Shown here: positions 57,640-64,000 of the stretch, piece by piece
How positions within the stretch are numbered: the first letter of the stretch is position 1
Layout: the number at the start of each line of letters is the position of its first letter
Source of the DNA: Streptomyces pilosus
Lineage (GTDB): Bacteria > Actinomycetota > Actinomycetes > Streptomycetales > Streptomycetaceae
Assembly: GCF_014649835.1 (NCBI RefSeq)
Contig: NZ_BMTU01000020.1
Coordinates: 1-64,000 of the forward strand
Direction: 5' to 3'
DNA length: 64,000 nucleotides
Notes under the pieces: generated by a model
Database searches by the model: none
Told to the model about the DNA's origin: nothing
The model's input: the letters and a program-made list of their open reading frames with translations, nothing else
Position numbers and translations under genes: made by a program

Positions 57640-58718
57640 TGAGCATGGCGCGACAGGCTGAGCCGGCGGCGGTCACGCCGCCGCCGGCTCCCGGCCCGAA
57701 GGAGAGCGACGGGCGCACGGTGCGGCGCCCGCTGGCGCTGCGGCTGCTCGCCCGGCCCGAGGTCGGCGTGTTCCTCGGCGCCGTCGCCGTCCTCGTGTTC
57801 TTCCTCGTCACCGCCCCGCCCGTGCGGGACGGCAGCTCGATGGCGAACATCCTGTACCAGTCGTCGACCATCGGGATCATGGCGCTGCCGGTGGCGCTGC
57901 TGATGATCGGCGGCGAGTTCGACCTCTCGGCCGGTGTCGCCGTCATCACCTCGGCGCTCACCGCGAGCATGCTCAGCTACCAGCTCACCCTCAACGTCTG
58001 GGTGGGCGTCGTGGTCGCCCTGGTGGTCTCCCTCGCCGTCGGCATGTTCAACGGATGGATGCTGGTCAAGACGGGGCTGCCCAGCTTCCTCGTGACCCTC
58101 GGCACCTTCCTGATCCTCCAGGGCGTCAACCTCGCCGTGACCAAACTGGTCACCGGCAACGTTGCCACCGACGACATCAGCGACATGGACGGCTTCGACC
58201 AGGCCAAGGCGCTCTTCGCCTCCAGCTTCGAGGTCGGCGGCGTCCAGGTGAAGATCACCGTGGTGTGGTGGCTGGTCTTCGCCGCCCTGGCCACCTGGGT
58301 CCTGCTGCGCACCAAGTACGGCAACTGGATCTTCGCGGTCGGCGGCAACAAGGAGAGCGCCCGCGCGGTCGGCGTCCCCGTCACCTTCACCAAGATCTCG
58401 CTGTTCATGCTGGTCGGCTTCGGCGCCTGGTTCGTCGGCATGCACAACCTGTTCTCCTTCAACACCGTGCAGTCCGGCGAGGGCGTGGGCCAGGAGCTCA
58501 TCTACATCGCCGCGGCGGTCATCGGCGGCTGCCTGCTGACCGGCGGCTACGGCTCCGCGATCGGCCCGGTCTTCGGCGCCTTCATGTTCGGCATGGTGCA
58601 GCAGGGCATCGTCTACGCCGGCTGGAACCCCGACTGGTTCAAGGCCTTCCTCGGCGTGATGCTCCTCGGCGCCGTCCTCATCAATCTGTGGGTCCAGCGC
58701 ACGGCGACCCGGAGGTGA
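57639..58718 (+). CDS. Inositol-type ABC transporter permease
   Basis: 359-aa permease of the ribose/xylose (RbsC) family with about eight to ten spans. Characteristic parts are GGEFDLSAGVAVITSALTAS near residue 90, TKYGNWIFAVGGNKESARAV and the C-terminal GGCLLTGGYGSAIGPVFGA. The start is taken as ATG 57639; GTG 57636 would overlap the stop of the binding protein by 4 bp. The single permease probably forms a homodimer. Confidence 0.91.
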   Translation: MSMARQAEPAAVTPPPAPGPKESDGRTVRRPLALRLLARPEVGVFLGAVAVLVFFLVTAPPVRDGSSMANILYQSSTIGIMALPVALLMIGGEFDLSAGVAVITSALTASMLSYQLTLNVWVGVVVALVVSLAVGMFNGWMLVKTGLPSFLVTLGTFLILQGVNLAVTKLVTGNVATDDISDMDGFDQAKALFASSFEVGGVQVKITVVWWLVFAALATWVLLRTKYGNWIFAVGGNKESARAVGVPVTFTKISLFMLVGFGAWFVGMHNLFSFNTVQSGEGVGQELIYIAAAVIGGCLLTGGYGSAIGPVFGAFMFGMVQQGIVYAGWNPDWFKAFLGVMLLGAVLINLWVQRTATRR

Positions 58719-58723
58719 CCGCA

Positions 58724-59635
58724 ATGACCGACAAGAAGACCTCCGTCCACGGCGCCGTCCTCGAGGACACCCCCTCCGACGGGGACCGCCCCCTGGTCGA
58801 ACTCCGCGACGCCGGCAAGTCTTACGGCAACATCCGCGCCCTGCACGGCGTCGACCTCACCGTCCGCGCCGGCAAGGTGAGCTGCGTCCTGGGCGACAAC
58901 GGTGCCGGCAAGTCCACCCTCATCAAGATCGTCTCCGGGCTGCACCAGCACACCGAGGGCGAGTTCCTCGTCGACGGCGGCCCCGTACGGTTCTCCAGCC
59001 CGCGCGAGGCACTCGACAAGGGCATCGCCACCGTCTACCAGGACCTCGCGGTCGTCCCGCTGATGCCCGTGTGGCGGAACTTCTTCCTCGGCTCCGAACT
59101 GACGAAGGGCCCCTGGCCCTTCCGGCGCCTCGACATCGACCGGATGAAGAAGACGGCCGACGAGGAACTGCGCAACATGGGCATCGTCCTGGACGACATG
59201 GAACAGCCCATCGGCACGCTCTCCGGCGGCCAGCGCCAGTGCGTCGCCATCGCCCGCGCCGTCCACTTCGGCGCCCGCGTCCTCATCCTCGACGAGCCGA
59301 CCGCCGCCCTCGGCGTCAAGCAGTCCGGCGTGGTCCTCAAGTACATCGCCATGGCCCGCGACCGAGGTCTCGGCGTCATCTTCATCACCCACAACCCGCA
59401 CCACGCCTACATGGTCGGCGACCACTTCAGCGTGCTGCGCCTGGGCACCCTGGAACTCAGCGCCGACCGCAGCGAGGTCGGCCTCGACGAGCTGACCAAC
59501 CACATGGCCGGCGGCGCCGAACTGGCCGCCCTCAAGCACGAGCTGGCGCAGGTCCGCGGCGTCGACACCGAGGAGCTCCCCGAGGAGGGCGACATCCGCG
59601 CCCCCGCCGCGGCACCCGAGGAAGGAAAGTCCTGA
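58724..59635 (+). CDS. Inositol-type ABC transporter ATPase
   Basis: 303-aa ATPase with one nucleotide-binding domain, unlike the double-domain RbsA. Walker A LGDNGAGKSTLIK near residue 52, signature LSGGQRQCVAIARA near 167, Walker B VLILDEPTAALGVKQ and H-loop ITHNPHHAYMV. A short acidic tail (EELPEEGD) follows. GGAGGTG lies 5 nt before the ATG. The single-domain form is typical of actinobacterial inositol or ribose-like importers. Confidence 0.92.
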   Translation: MTDKKTSVHGAVLEDTPSDGDRPLVELRDAGKSYGNIRALHGVDLTVRAGKVSCVLGDNGAGKSTLIKIVSGLHQHTEGEFLVDGGPVRFSSPREALDKGIATVYQDLAVVPLMPVWRNFFLGSELTKGPWPFRRLDIDRMKKTADEELRNMGIVLDDMEQPIGTLSGGQRQCVAIARAVHFGARVLILDEPTAALGVKQSGVVLKYIAMARDRGLGVIFITHNPHHAYMVGDHFSVLRLGTLELSADRSEVGLDELTNHMAGGAELAALKHELAQVRGVDTEELPEEGDIRAPAAAPEEGKS

Positions 59636-59636
59636 C

Positions 59637-60539
59637 ATGGCAGTCGCGCTCGACCGCATCCGGGTCGGTTCCGCCCCCGACTCCTGGGGCGTCTGGTTCC
59701 CCGACGACCCGCAGCAGGTGCCCTGGCAGCGCTTCCTCGACGAGGTCGCCGAGGCCGGCTACTCCTGGATCGAACTCGGCCCCTACGGCTACCTCCCCAC
59801 CGACCCGGCCCGCCTCGCCGACGAGGTGGACCGGAGGGGCCTGAGGGTCTCCGCCGGCACCATCTTCTGCGGACTGCACCGCGGCCCCTCCGAGTGGGAG
59901 TCCACCTGGGAGCAGGTCAGCCGCGTCGCCGCGCTCACCCGGGACATGGGCGCGGGGCACCTCGTCGTCATCCCGTCCTTCTGGCGCGACGACAAGACCG
60001 CCGAGATCCTCGAACCCGCGGAGCTCACCACCGAGCAGTGGGGCCACCTCACCCGGGGCATGGAACGCCTCGGCCGCGAGGTGAAGGAGACGTACGGACT
60101 CGACATCGTCGTCCACCCGCACGCCGACACCCACATCGACACCGAGGAGCACGTCGAGCGCTTCCTCGACTCCACCGACTCCGGCCTCGTCAACCTCTGC
60201 CTGGACACCGGTCACTACGCCTACTGCGGCGGCGACAGCGTCAAGCTGATCGAGACCTACGGCGAGCGCATCGGCTACCTGCACCTCAAGCAGGTCGACC
60301 CGGAGATCCTCGCCGACGTGGTCGCGAACCAGATCCCGTTCGGGCCCGCCGTCCAGCGCGGAGTGATGTGCGAACCGCCCGCCGGCGTCCCCGAGCTGGG
60401 CCCGGTCCTCACCGCCGCCCAGAAGCTCGGCGTCGACCTGTTCGCGATCGTCGAGCAGGACATGTACCCCTGCGAGCCCGGCAAACCGCTCCCGATCGCG
60501 GTGCGCACCCGCAAGTTCCTCCGCTCCTGCGGCGCCTGA
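59637..60539 (+). CDS. Inosose dehydratase/isomerase-like TIM barrel protein (IolE/IolI family)
   Basis: 300-aa sugar phosphate isomerase/epimerase-type TIM barrel, as in IolE (2-keto-myo-inositol dehydratase) and IolI. Motifs: APDSWGVWFPDDPQQVPWQR at the start, typical of IolE, then a metal Glu in YSWIELGPYGY, LVVIPSFW, VHPHADTHIDTEEH, Asp in NLCLDTGHYAYCGGD and His-Lys in YLHLKQVD. The start WGVWFP pattern favours IolE, required between IolG and IolD. GAAGGAAAG lies just before the ATG. It starts 1 nt after the ATPase stop. Confidence 0.88.
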   Translation: MAVALDRIRVGSAPDSWGVWFPDDPQQVPWQRFLDEVAEAGYSWIELGPYGYLPTDPARLADEVDRRGLRVSAGTIFCGLHRGPSEWESTWEQVSRVAALTRDMGAGHLVVIPSFWRDDKTAEILEPAELTTEQWGHLTRGMERLGREVKETYGLDIVVHPHADTHIDTEEHVERFLDSTDSGLVNLCLDTGHYAYCGGDSVKLIETYGERIGYLHLKQVDPEILADVVANQIPFGPAVQRGVMCEPPAGVPELGPVLTAAQKLGVDLFAIVEQDMYPCEPGKPLPIAVRTRKFLRSCGA

Positions 60540-60565
60540 CGACCCGGACGGGGAGGCGAGAAGAG

Positions 60566-61585
60566 ATGGACCGGCGCACACCGCTGGGCGTCGCCGTCAT
60601 CGGCACCGGCCGGATGGGCACCGACCACGTACGCCGGATCGACCGGGTCGTCAGCGGCGCGCGGGTCACCGCCGTCGTGGACCTCGACGCCGAACGGGCC
60701 GAAGCCGCCGCCGCGGGCATCGACGGCTGCACCGCCCACACCGACGCGGCCGCCGCGATGGCGGCGGCCGACGTCGACGCCGTGCTGATCGCCTCCTCCG
60801 GACCGGCCCACGAAGCCGCCCTGCTCACCGCGTTCGAGCACGATCTGCCCGTCCTGTGCGAGAAGCCGCTCACCCCCGACGCGGCCTCCGCCCTGCGCGT
60901 CATGGAAGCCGAACTGGCCCTCGGCCACCGCCGGGTGCAGGTCGGCTTCATGCGCCGCTACGACAGCGAGTACGTGAAACTGAAGGCGCTGCTGGCCGAC
61001 GGCCGGCTCGGCCGCCCGCTGATGCTGCACAACCGCCACCGCAACGTGGCCGGTCCGCCCTTCTTCACCAGCGCGATGCTCATCACCGACTCCGTGGCCC
61101 ACGAGGTGGACGCCACCCGCTGGCTCCTGGGCCACGAGATCAGTGCCGTCACGGTGCTGCGCCCCAGGCCGTCGGCGGCCGCCCCCGAGGGAGTGAGCGA
61201 TCCCCAGTTCGTCGTCCTGGAGACCGACGGCGGAGCTCTGTCCGACGTCGAGATCTTCGTCAACTGCGGCTTCGGCTACCAGGTCCAGGCCGAGGTGGTC
61301 TGCGAACGGGGCACCGCCCGCATCGGCGACGGCCACTCCCTGGTCACCCACACGGCCGGCCGTTGGGGCGGCACCATCACGCAGGACTGGACCGACCGCT
61401 TCGCCCAGGCCTACGACGACGAGATCCAGACCTGGGTCGACGCCACCCGGCGCGGCGAGGTCACCGGCCCGAGCACCTGGGACGGCTACGCCGCCGCCGC
61501 CGTCTGCGAGGCCGGCGTCCGCGCGCTGCGGGAGGGCGGCCGGGTGGAGGTCCACATGGTGGAGAAACCACCGCTCTACCGCTGA
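60566..61585 (+). CDS. Gfo/Idh/MocA-family dehydrogenase (inositol 2-dehydrogenase-like)
   Basis: 339-aa NAD(P)-dependent oxidoreductase. The Rossmann motif is VAVIGTGRMGTDHVRRI near residue 9, the catalytic-domain EKP motif is LCEKPLTPDA near 99, and the substrate-binding MRRYDSEYVK and SVAHEVDATRWLLGHE follow. Probably oxidises myo- or scyllo-inositol to inosose, first step of the pathway. GGGAGGCGAGAAGAG precedes the ATG. It is the last gene of the rightward operon and ends at a strong terminator. Confidence 0.88.
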   Translation: MDRRTPLGVAVIGTGRMGTDHVRRIDRVVSGARVTAVVDLDAERAEAAAAGIDGCTAHTDAAAAMAAADVDAVLIASSGPAHEAALLTAFEHDLPVLCEKPLTPDAASALRVMEAELALGHRRVQVGFMRRYDSEYVKLKALLADGRLGRPLMLHNRHRNVAGPPFFTSAMLITDSVAHEVDATRWLLGHEISAVTVLRPRPSAAAPEGVSDPQFVVLETDGGALSDVEIFVNCGFGYQVQAEVVCERGTARIGDGHSLVTHTAGRWGGTITQDWTDRFAQAYDDEIQTWVDATRRGEVTGPSTWDGYAAAAVCEAGVRALREGGRVEVHMVEKPPLYR

Positions 61586-61589
61586 CACC

Positions 61590-61628
61590 ACGACCGCGGC
61601 CGCCCTCCGAAGGGGCGGCCGCGGTCGT
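61590..61628. terminator. Strong bidirectional terminator
   Basis: A 16-bp perfect GC-rich stem (ACGACCGCGGCCGCCC and its complement) around a 7-nt loop lies 4 nt after the dehydrogenase stop and 33 nt before the stop of the opposing dehydrogenase. It should end transcription in both directions. Confidence 0.85.
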
Positions 61629-61661
61629 CCCGGCACGGTCCGCGGGCACGGACCGGCCCGT

Positions 61662-62666
61662 TCAAACCCGCCGCACCTCCGCGACGGTGACGGGACGGTG
61701 CTCGCGCAGGGAGAGGGTGCAGGCCTCGGCGATCCAGCCCGCCTCCAGGGCATCCTGGATGGTGCACGGCGAGGGGCAGGAGCCCGCCACGACCTCGGTG
61801 AAGGCCTCCAGTTCGGCACGGTAGGCGGCCGTGAACCGGTCCATGAAGAAGTCGTGCGGGGTGCCCGCGGGGAAGGTCGTGCCCGGCTCCACCGACCGCA
61901 GCGGCAGCTTGTCCTCCAGACCGACCGCGATCGAGTCCGCGAAGCCGTGGATCTCCATCCGGACGTCGTAACCCCGGGCGTTGTGACGGCTGTTGGAGAC
62001 CACCGCGAGCGTGCCGTCGTCCAGGGTGAGGACCGCACCGGTGGTGTCGGCGTCCCCGGCCGCCTTGATGTACTCGGCGCCCCGGTTGCCGCCGGCGGCG
62101 TACACCTCGGTCACCTCACGGCCGGTCACCCAGCGGATGACGTCGAAGTCGTGCACCGAGCAGTCGCGGAAGATGCCCCCGGAGGCGGCGATGTACGCGG
62201 CCGGCGGCGGCGCCGGGTCCAGCGTGGTCGAGCGCACGGTGTGCAGCGGGCCCAGCTCCCCGCTCCGCACGGCGGCCCGCGCGGCGACGAAGCCCGCGTC
62301 GAAGCGGCGGTTGAAGCCGATCTGCACCGGCACGTCCCGCCCGCCGACGGCCTTCAGCACCTCCACGCCCTCGGCCATGGTGCGCGCCACGGGCTTCTCG
62401 CAGAAGACGGGCACCCCCGCCTCCGCACAGGCCACGATCAGCGCCGGGTGGGCGTCGGTCGCGGCGGCGACCACCACCCCGTCCACCCCGGCCGCGAGCA
62501 GCGCCTCGGGGGAGTCCGCGACCTCCGCGCCGAACCGCTCGGCGGCGGCCTTCGCCGCCTCCGCGAACGGGTCGCTGACGACCAGGGACTCGACGGCGTC
62601 CAGCCCGGACAGGGTCTCGGCGTGGAAGGCGCCGATACGGCCGAGGCCGAGGATTCCGATGCGCAT
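61662..62666 (-). CDS. iolG: Inositol 2-dehydrogenase
   Basis: 334-aa Gfo/Idh/MocA dehydrogenase. Features: IGILGLGRIGAFHAETLSG at the N-terminus (matching IolG), FCEKPVARTMAEG near residue 95, VQIGFNRRFDAGFVAAR, and the catalytic block GGIFRDCSVHDFDVIRWV with Asp-His. Sequence style is closer to classical IolG than the dehydrogenase at 60566. The cluster therefore has two inositol-type dehydrogenases, perhaps for myo- and scyllo-inositol. ATG 62666 with AAGGAGC upstream. It lies downstream of an SDR gene on the minus strand. Confidence 0.88.
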   Translation of the reverse strand: MRIGILGLGRIGAFHAETLSGLDAVESLVVSDPFAEAAKAAAERFGAEVADSPEALLAAGVDGVVVAAATDAHPALIVACAEAGVPVFCEKPVARTMAEGVEVLKAVGGRDVPVQIGFNRRFDAGFVAARAAVRSGELGPLHTVRSTTLDPAPPPAAYIAASGGIFRDCSVHDFDVIRWVTGREVTEVYAAGGNRGAEYIKAAGDADTTGAVLTLDDGTLAVVSNSRHNARGYDVRMEIHGFADSIAVGLEDKLPLRSVEPGTTFPAGTPHDFFMDRFTAAYRAELEAFTEVVAGSCPSPCTIQDALEAGWIAEACTLSLREHRPVTVAEVRRV

Positions 62667-62683
62667 GGGACGGTGCTCCTTCG

Positions 62684-62728
62684 GTGCGGAAGTGCGGAAG
62701 TGCTGCGGAGGTACTGAGGTGCGGAGGG
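62684..62728. repeat. Short degenerate GTGCGGA repeats
   Basis: GTGCGGAA occurs twice in tandem (62684-62699), followed by imperfect copies (GTGCTGCGGAGG, GAGGTGCGGAGG). It fills the gap between the SDR and iolG genes. Probably slipped-strand repeat sequence with no clear role. Confidence 0.5.
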
Positions 62729-62757
62729 GCCGGGGCAGGGGGGAGGGGGCGCAGGGG

Positions 62758-63534
62758 TCAGTCGAGGCCGCCGAGCACGTTCTGGTCCCAGTCGATCACG
62801 GAGCCGGTGACCACTCCGGAGCGGTCGGAGAGCAGCAGGACCACGAAGTCCGCGATCTCGTCCGGTTGGCCGAGCCTTCCCATCGGCAGCCGCGCGGCCG
62901 CCCGCTCGCGCCAGTCGTCCCCGGCGGCGTGGAAGGTGCGCTGGGTGGCGTCCTCGCCCTCCGTGGCGGTCCACCCGATGTTCAGGCCGTTGATCCGGAT
63001 CCGGTCCCAGCGGTGGGCGTGCGCCGCGTTACGGGTCAGGCCGGCGAGTCCGGCCTTCGCCGCCACGTACGGCGCGAGGAACGGCTGCCCGCCGTGCGCC
63101 GACGAGGTGATGACGTTGACGATCGTGCCGGGTTCCGCGCGCCGCACCATGTCCGCCACGGCGGCCTGCATGGCGAAGAACGGGCCCCTCAGATTGACCG
63201 CGATGTGCTGGTCGAACAGCTCGGGCGTGGTGTCGAGGAGCGTGCCGCGCGAGGTCAGACCGGCGGAGTTGACCAGGCAGTCGACCCGGCCGTACGCCTC
63301 CACCACCCGGATGACCGAGGCCCTGGCCTGCTCCGCGTCCGCCAGGTCCGCCCGCACGAACAGCGCCGTGCCGCCCCGGTCGGTCAGCTCGGCGACCAGC
63401 GCCTCACCGGGCTCCGGGCGGCGCCCGCTCACGGCCACCACCGCCCCCTCACGGACGGCGGCCCGTGCGACGGCGGCACCGACGCCCTGGCTGCCGCCGT
63501 TGACGAGGACGACCTTGTCGTCGAGAAGTCCCAT
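62758..63534 (-). CDS. Short-chain dehydrogenase/reductase
   Basis: 258-aa SDR. The cofactor motif is VLVNGGSQGVGAAVARAAVR near residue 9, NSAG appears as LVNSAGLTSRG near 87, and the catalytic Tyr-Lys pair is YVAAK near 155 with the preceding Ser in VITSSAHGG. The N-terminal NGGSQGVG has Asn where TGG is usual. Position beside iolG and a PhyH-type dioxygenase suggests oxidation of a polyol or sugar. ATG 63534 has GGGAAC-like sequence before it. Substrate unknown. Confidence 0.9.
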   Translation of the reverse strand: MGLLDDKVVLVNGGSQGVGAAVARAAVREGAVVAVSGRRPEPGEALVAELTDRGGTALFVRADLADAEQARASVIRVVEAYGRVDCLVNSAGLTSRGTLLDTTPELFDQHIAVNLRGPFFAMQAAVADMVRRAEPGTIVNVITSSAHGGQPFLAPYVAAKAGLAGLTRNAAHAHRWDRIRINGLNIGWTATEGEDATQRTFHAAGDDWRERAAARLPMGRLGQPDEIADFVVLLLSDRSGVVTGSVIDWDQNVLGGLD

Positions 63535-63553
63535 GACGTGATCCGGGTTCCCT

Positions 63554-64000
63554 TCAGCTCGCGCGCCGCTTGACGCCGGCCCGCAGTTCCTCCCGCAGCG
63601 TCCGCGGGGTCCACCCCTCGCGCAGCGCCCGGCGTACGACATCGGCCTGCGAGGGCGGGGCAAGGCCCTCGGCCGGCGGGTCGTTGTCGAGGTTGGTCGG
63701 GAACGGGTAGCCCTCGGCGCTCGCGGCGATCACGTTCTCCAGCCACCGCTCCCCGGCGCCCTCCGCCTTGCGGCCCAGCAGCACCGGGTACACGGCGCCC
63801 GCGACCGCTTCGCGGTCCACGCTCTCCATGGCCCGCCCGAAGGCGGACGACACCTGGAGCAGGTTGGCCATGCGCCGGATGTCCGCCGAGTGGTTGGCGC
63901 CGGCCGCGTGGAAGAGCGCCGGGTTGAAGAACACCGTGTCGCCCTTGGCGAGCGGCAACTGGACGTGGTGCTCCTCGAAGTACGCGTGGAACTCCGGGAG
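63554..64000 (-). CDS. Phytanoyl-CoA dioxygenase (PhyH) family protein, partial
   Basis: Only the C-terminal 148 residues lie in the window; the frame is open to the edge. The visible part holds GDTVFFNPALFHAAGANHSA, which carries the second iron-binding His, and ADIRRMANLLQVS, with the 2-oxoglutarate-binding Arg. Family members are Fe(II)/2-oxoglutarate hydroxylases. It lies 19 nt upstream of the SDR in the same direction, suggesting that a hydroxylated product is oxidised next. Substrate unknown. Confidence 0.78.
   Translation of the reverse strand, partial: LPEFHAYFEEHHVQLPLAKGDTVFFNPALFHAAGANHSADIRRMANLLQVSSAFGRAMESVDREAVAGAVYPVLLGRKAEGAGERWLENVIAASAEGYPFPTNLDNDPPAEGLAPPSQADVVRRALREGWTPRTLREELRAGVKRRAS

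Overview
The window is a high-GC actinobacterial chromosome segment, almost certainly Streptomyces. Third-codon GC bias is extreme, GTG and TTG starts are common, and several promoters look leaderless. Gene content is also typical: a hopanoid cluster with split HpnC/HpnD/HpnE squalene synthesis, a conservon operon, DUF574 methyltransferases, DUF3140 and DUF427 proteins. From memory, the order (hop cluster, phosphatase, M23 peptidase, tdh-kbl, inositol genes) resembles the right arm of S. coelicolor. I could not check this.

Layout. 1-1.3 kb: end of a polysaccharide ABC exporter (partial permease plus ATPase) and a terminator. 1.6-15.4 kb: one long plus-strand hopanoid operon. HpnC/HpnD/HpnE make squalene, a polyprenyl synthase supplies precursor, squalene-hopene cyclase closes the ring, and HpnH, HpnG and HpnO build the side chain. 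The cluster carries its own ispG and dxs for isoprenoid supply, a 40-codon ORF between hpnD and hpnE, and ends with an XRE-cupin regulator and a 42-aa membrane protein. 15.4-22.7 kb: tyrosine phosphatase, a LysM-M23 cell-wall hydrolase behind a ydaO-type (c-di-AMP) riboswitch, an SGNH hydrolase, a metallo-beta-lactamase-fold hydrolase, an acetyltransferase, an Rrf2 regulator and a flavin monooxygenase-like enzyme. 23-27.2 kb: a conservon (sensor ATPase, roadblock, DUF742, GTPase) plus a GAF protein. 27.3-30.6 kb: threonine catabolism (tdh-kbl) and a LysR regulator whose stop codon is the target of an intact IS5-family element (30558-31456). 31.5-34.8 kb: XRE-cupin regulator with a perfect palindrome over its start, acetyltransferase, MmcQ/YjbR protein, and a split transketolase behind a SoxR-like MerR-type promoter.

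34.9-47.1 kb lies between two identical tRNA-Pro(GGG) genes. It holds a trehalose/maltose-type ABC importer, a NUDIX-like protein, a DUF574 methyltransferase, a HhH-GPD protein, DUF3140, Dps, a thiolase, a TauE-like permease, a lipid-kinase-like protein and a DUF309 protein. No integrase or transfer genes are present there.

47-50.8 kb: housekeeping enzymes (NUDIX, endonuclease/phosphatase family, aldo-keto reductase, DUF427). 50.8-64 kb: inositol catabolism. A GntR/UTRA regulator and iolD-iolB-aldolase-iolC run left. An inositol-type ABC importer, a TIM-barrel isomerase/dehydratase and a Gfo/Idh dehydrogenase run right from a shared divergent promoter that carries a near-perfect inverted copy of one 14-bp element. 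A second Gfo/Idh dehydrogenase, an SDR and a PhyH-type dioxygenase (cut by the window edge) follow on the minus strand.

The most notable unexplained signals are the small ORFs embedded in the hop operon, the operator arrays at the two XRE-cupin genes, the SoxR-like box at the split transketolase, the exact IS insertion at a stop codon, and the symmetric iol promoter. I found no CRISPR array, prophage, or wholly novel multi-gene system.
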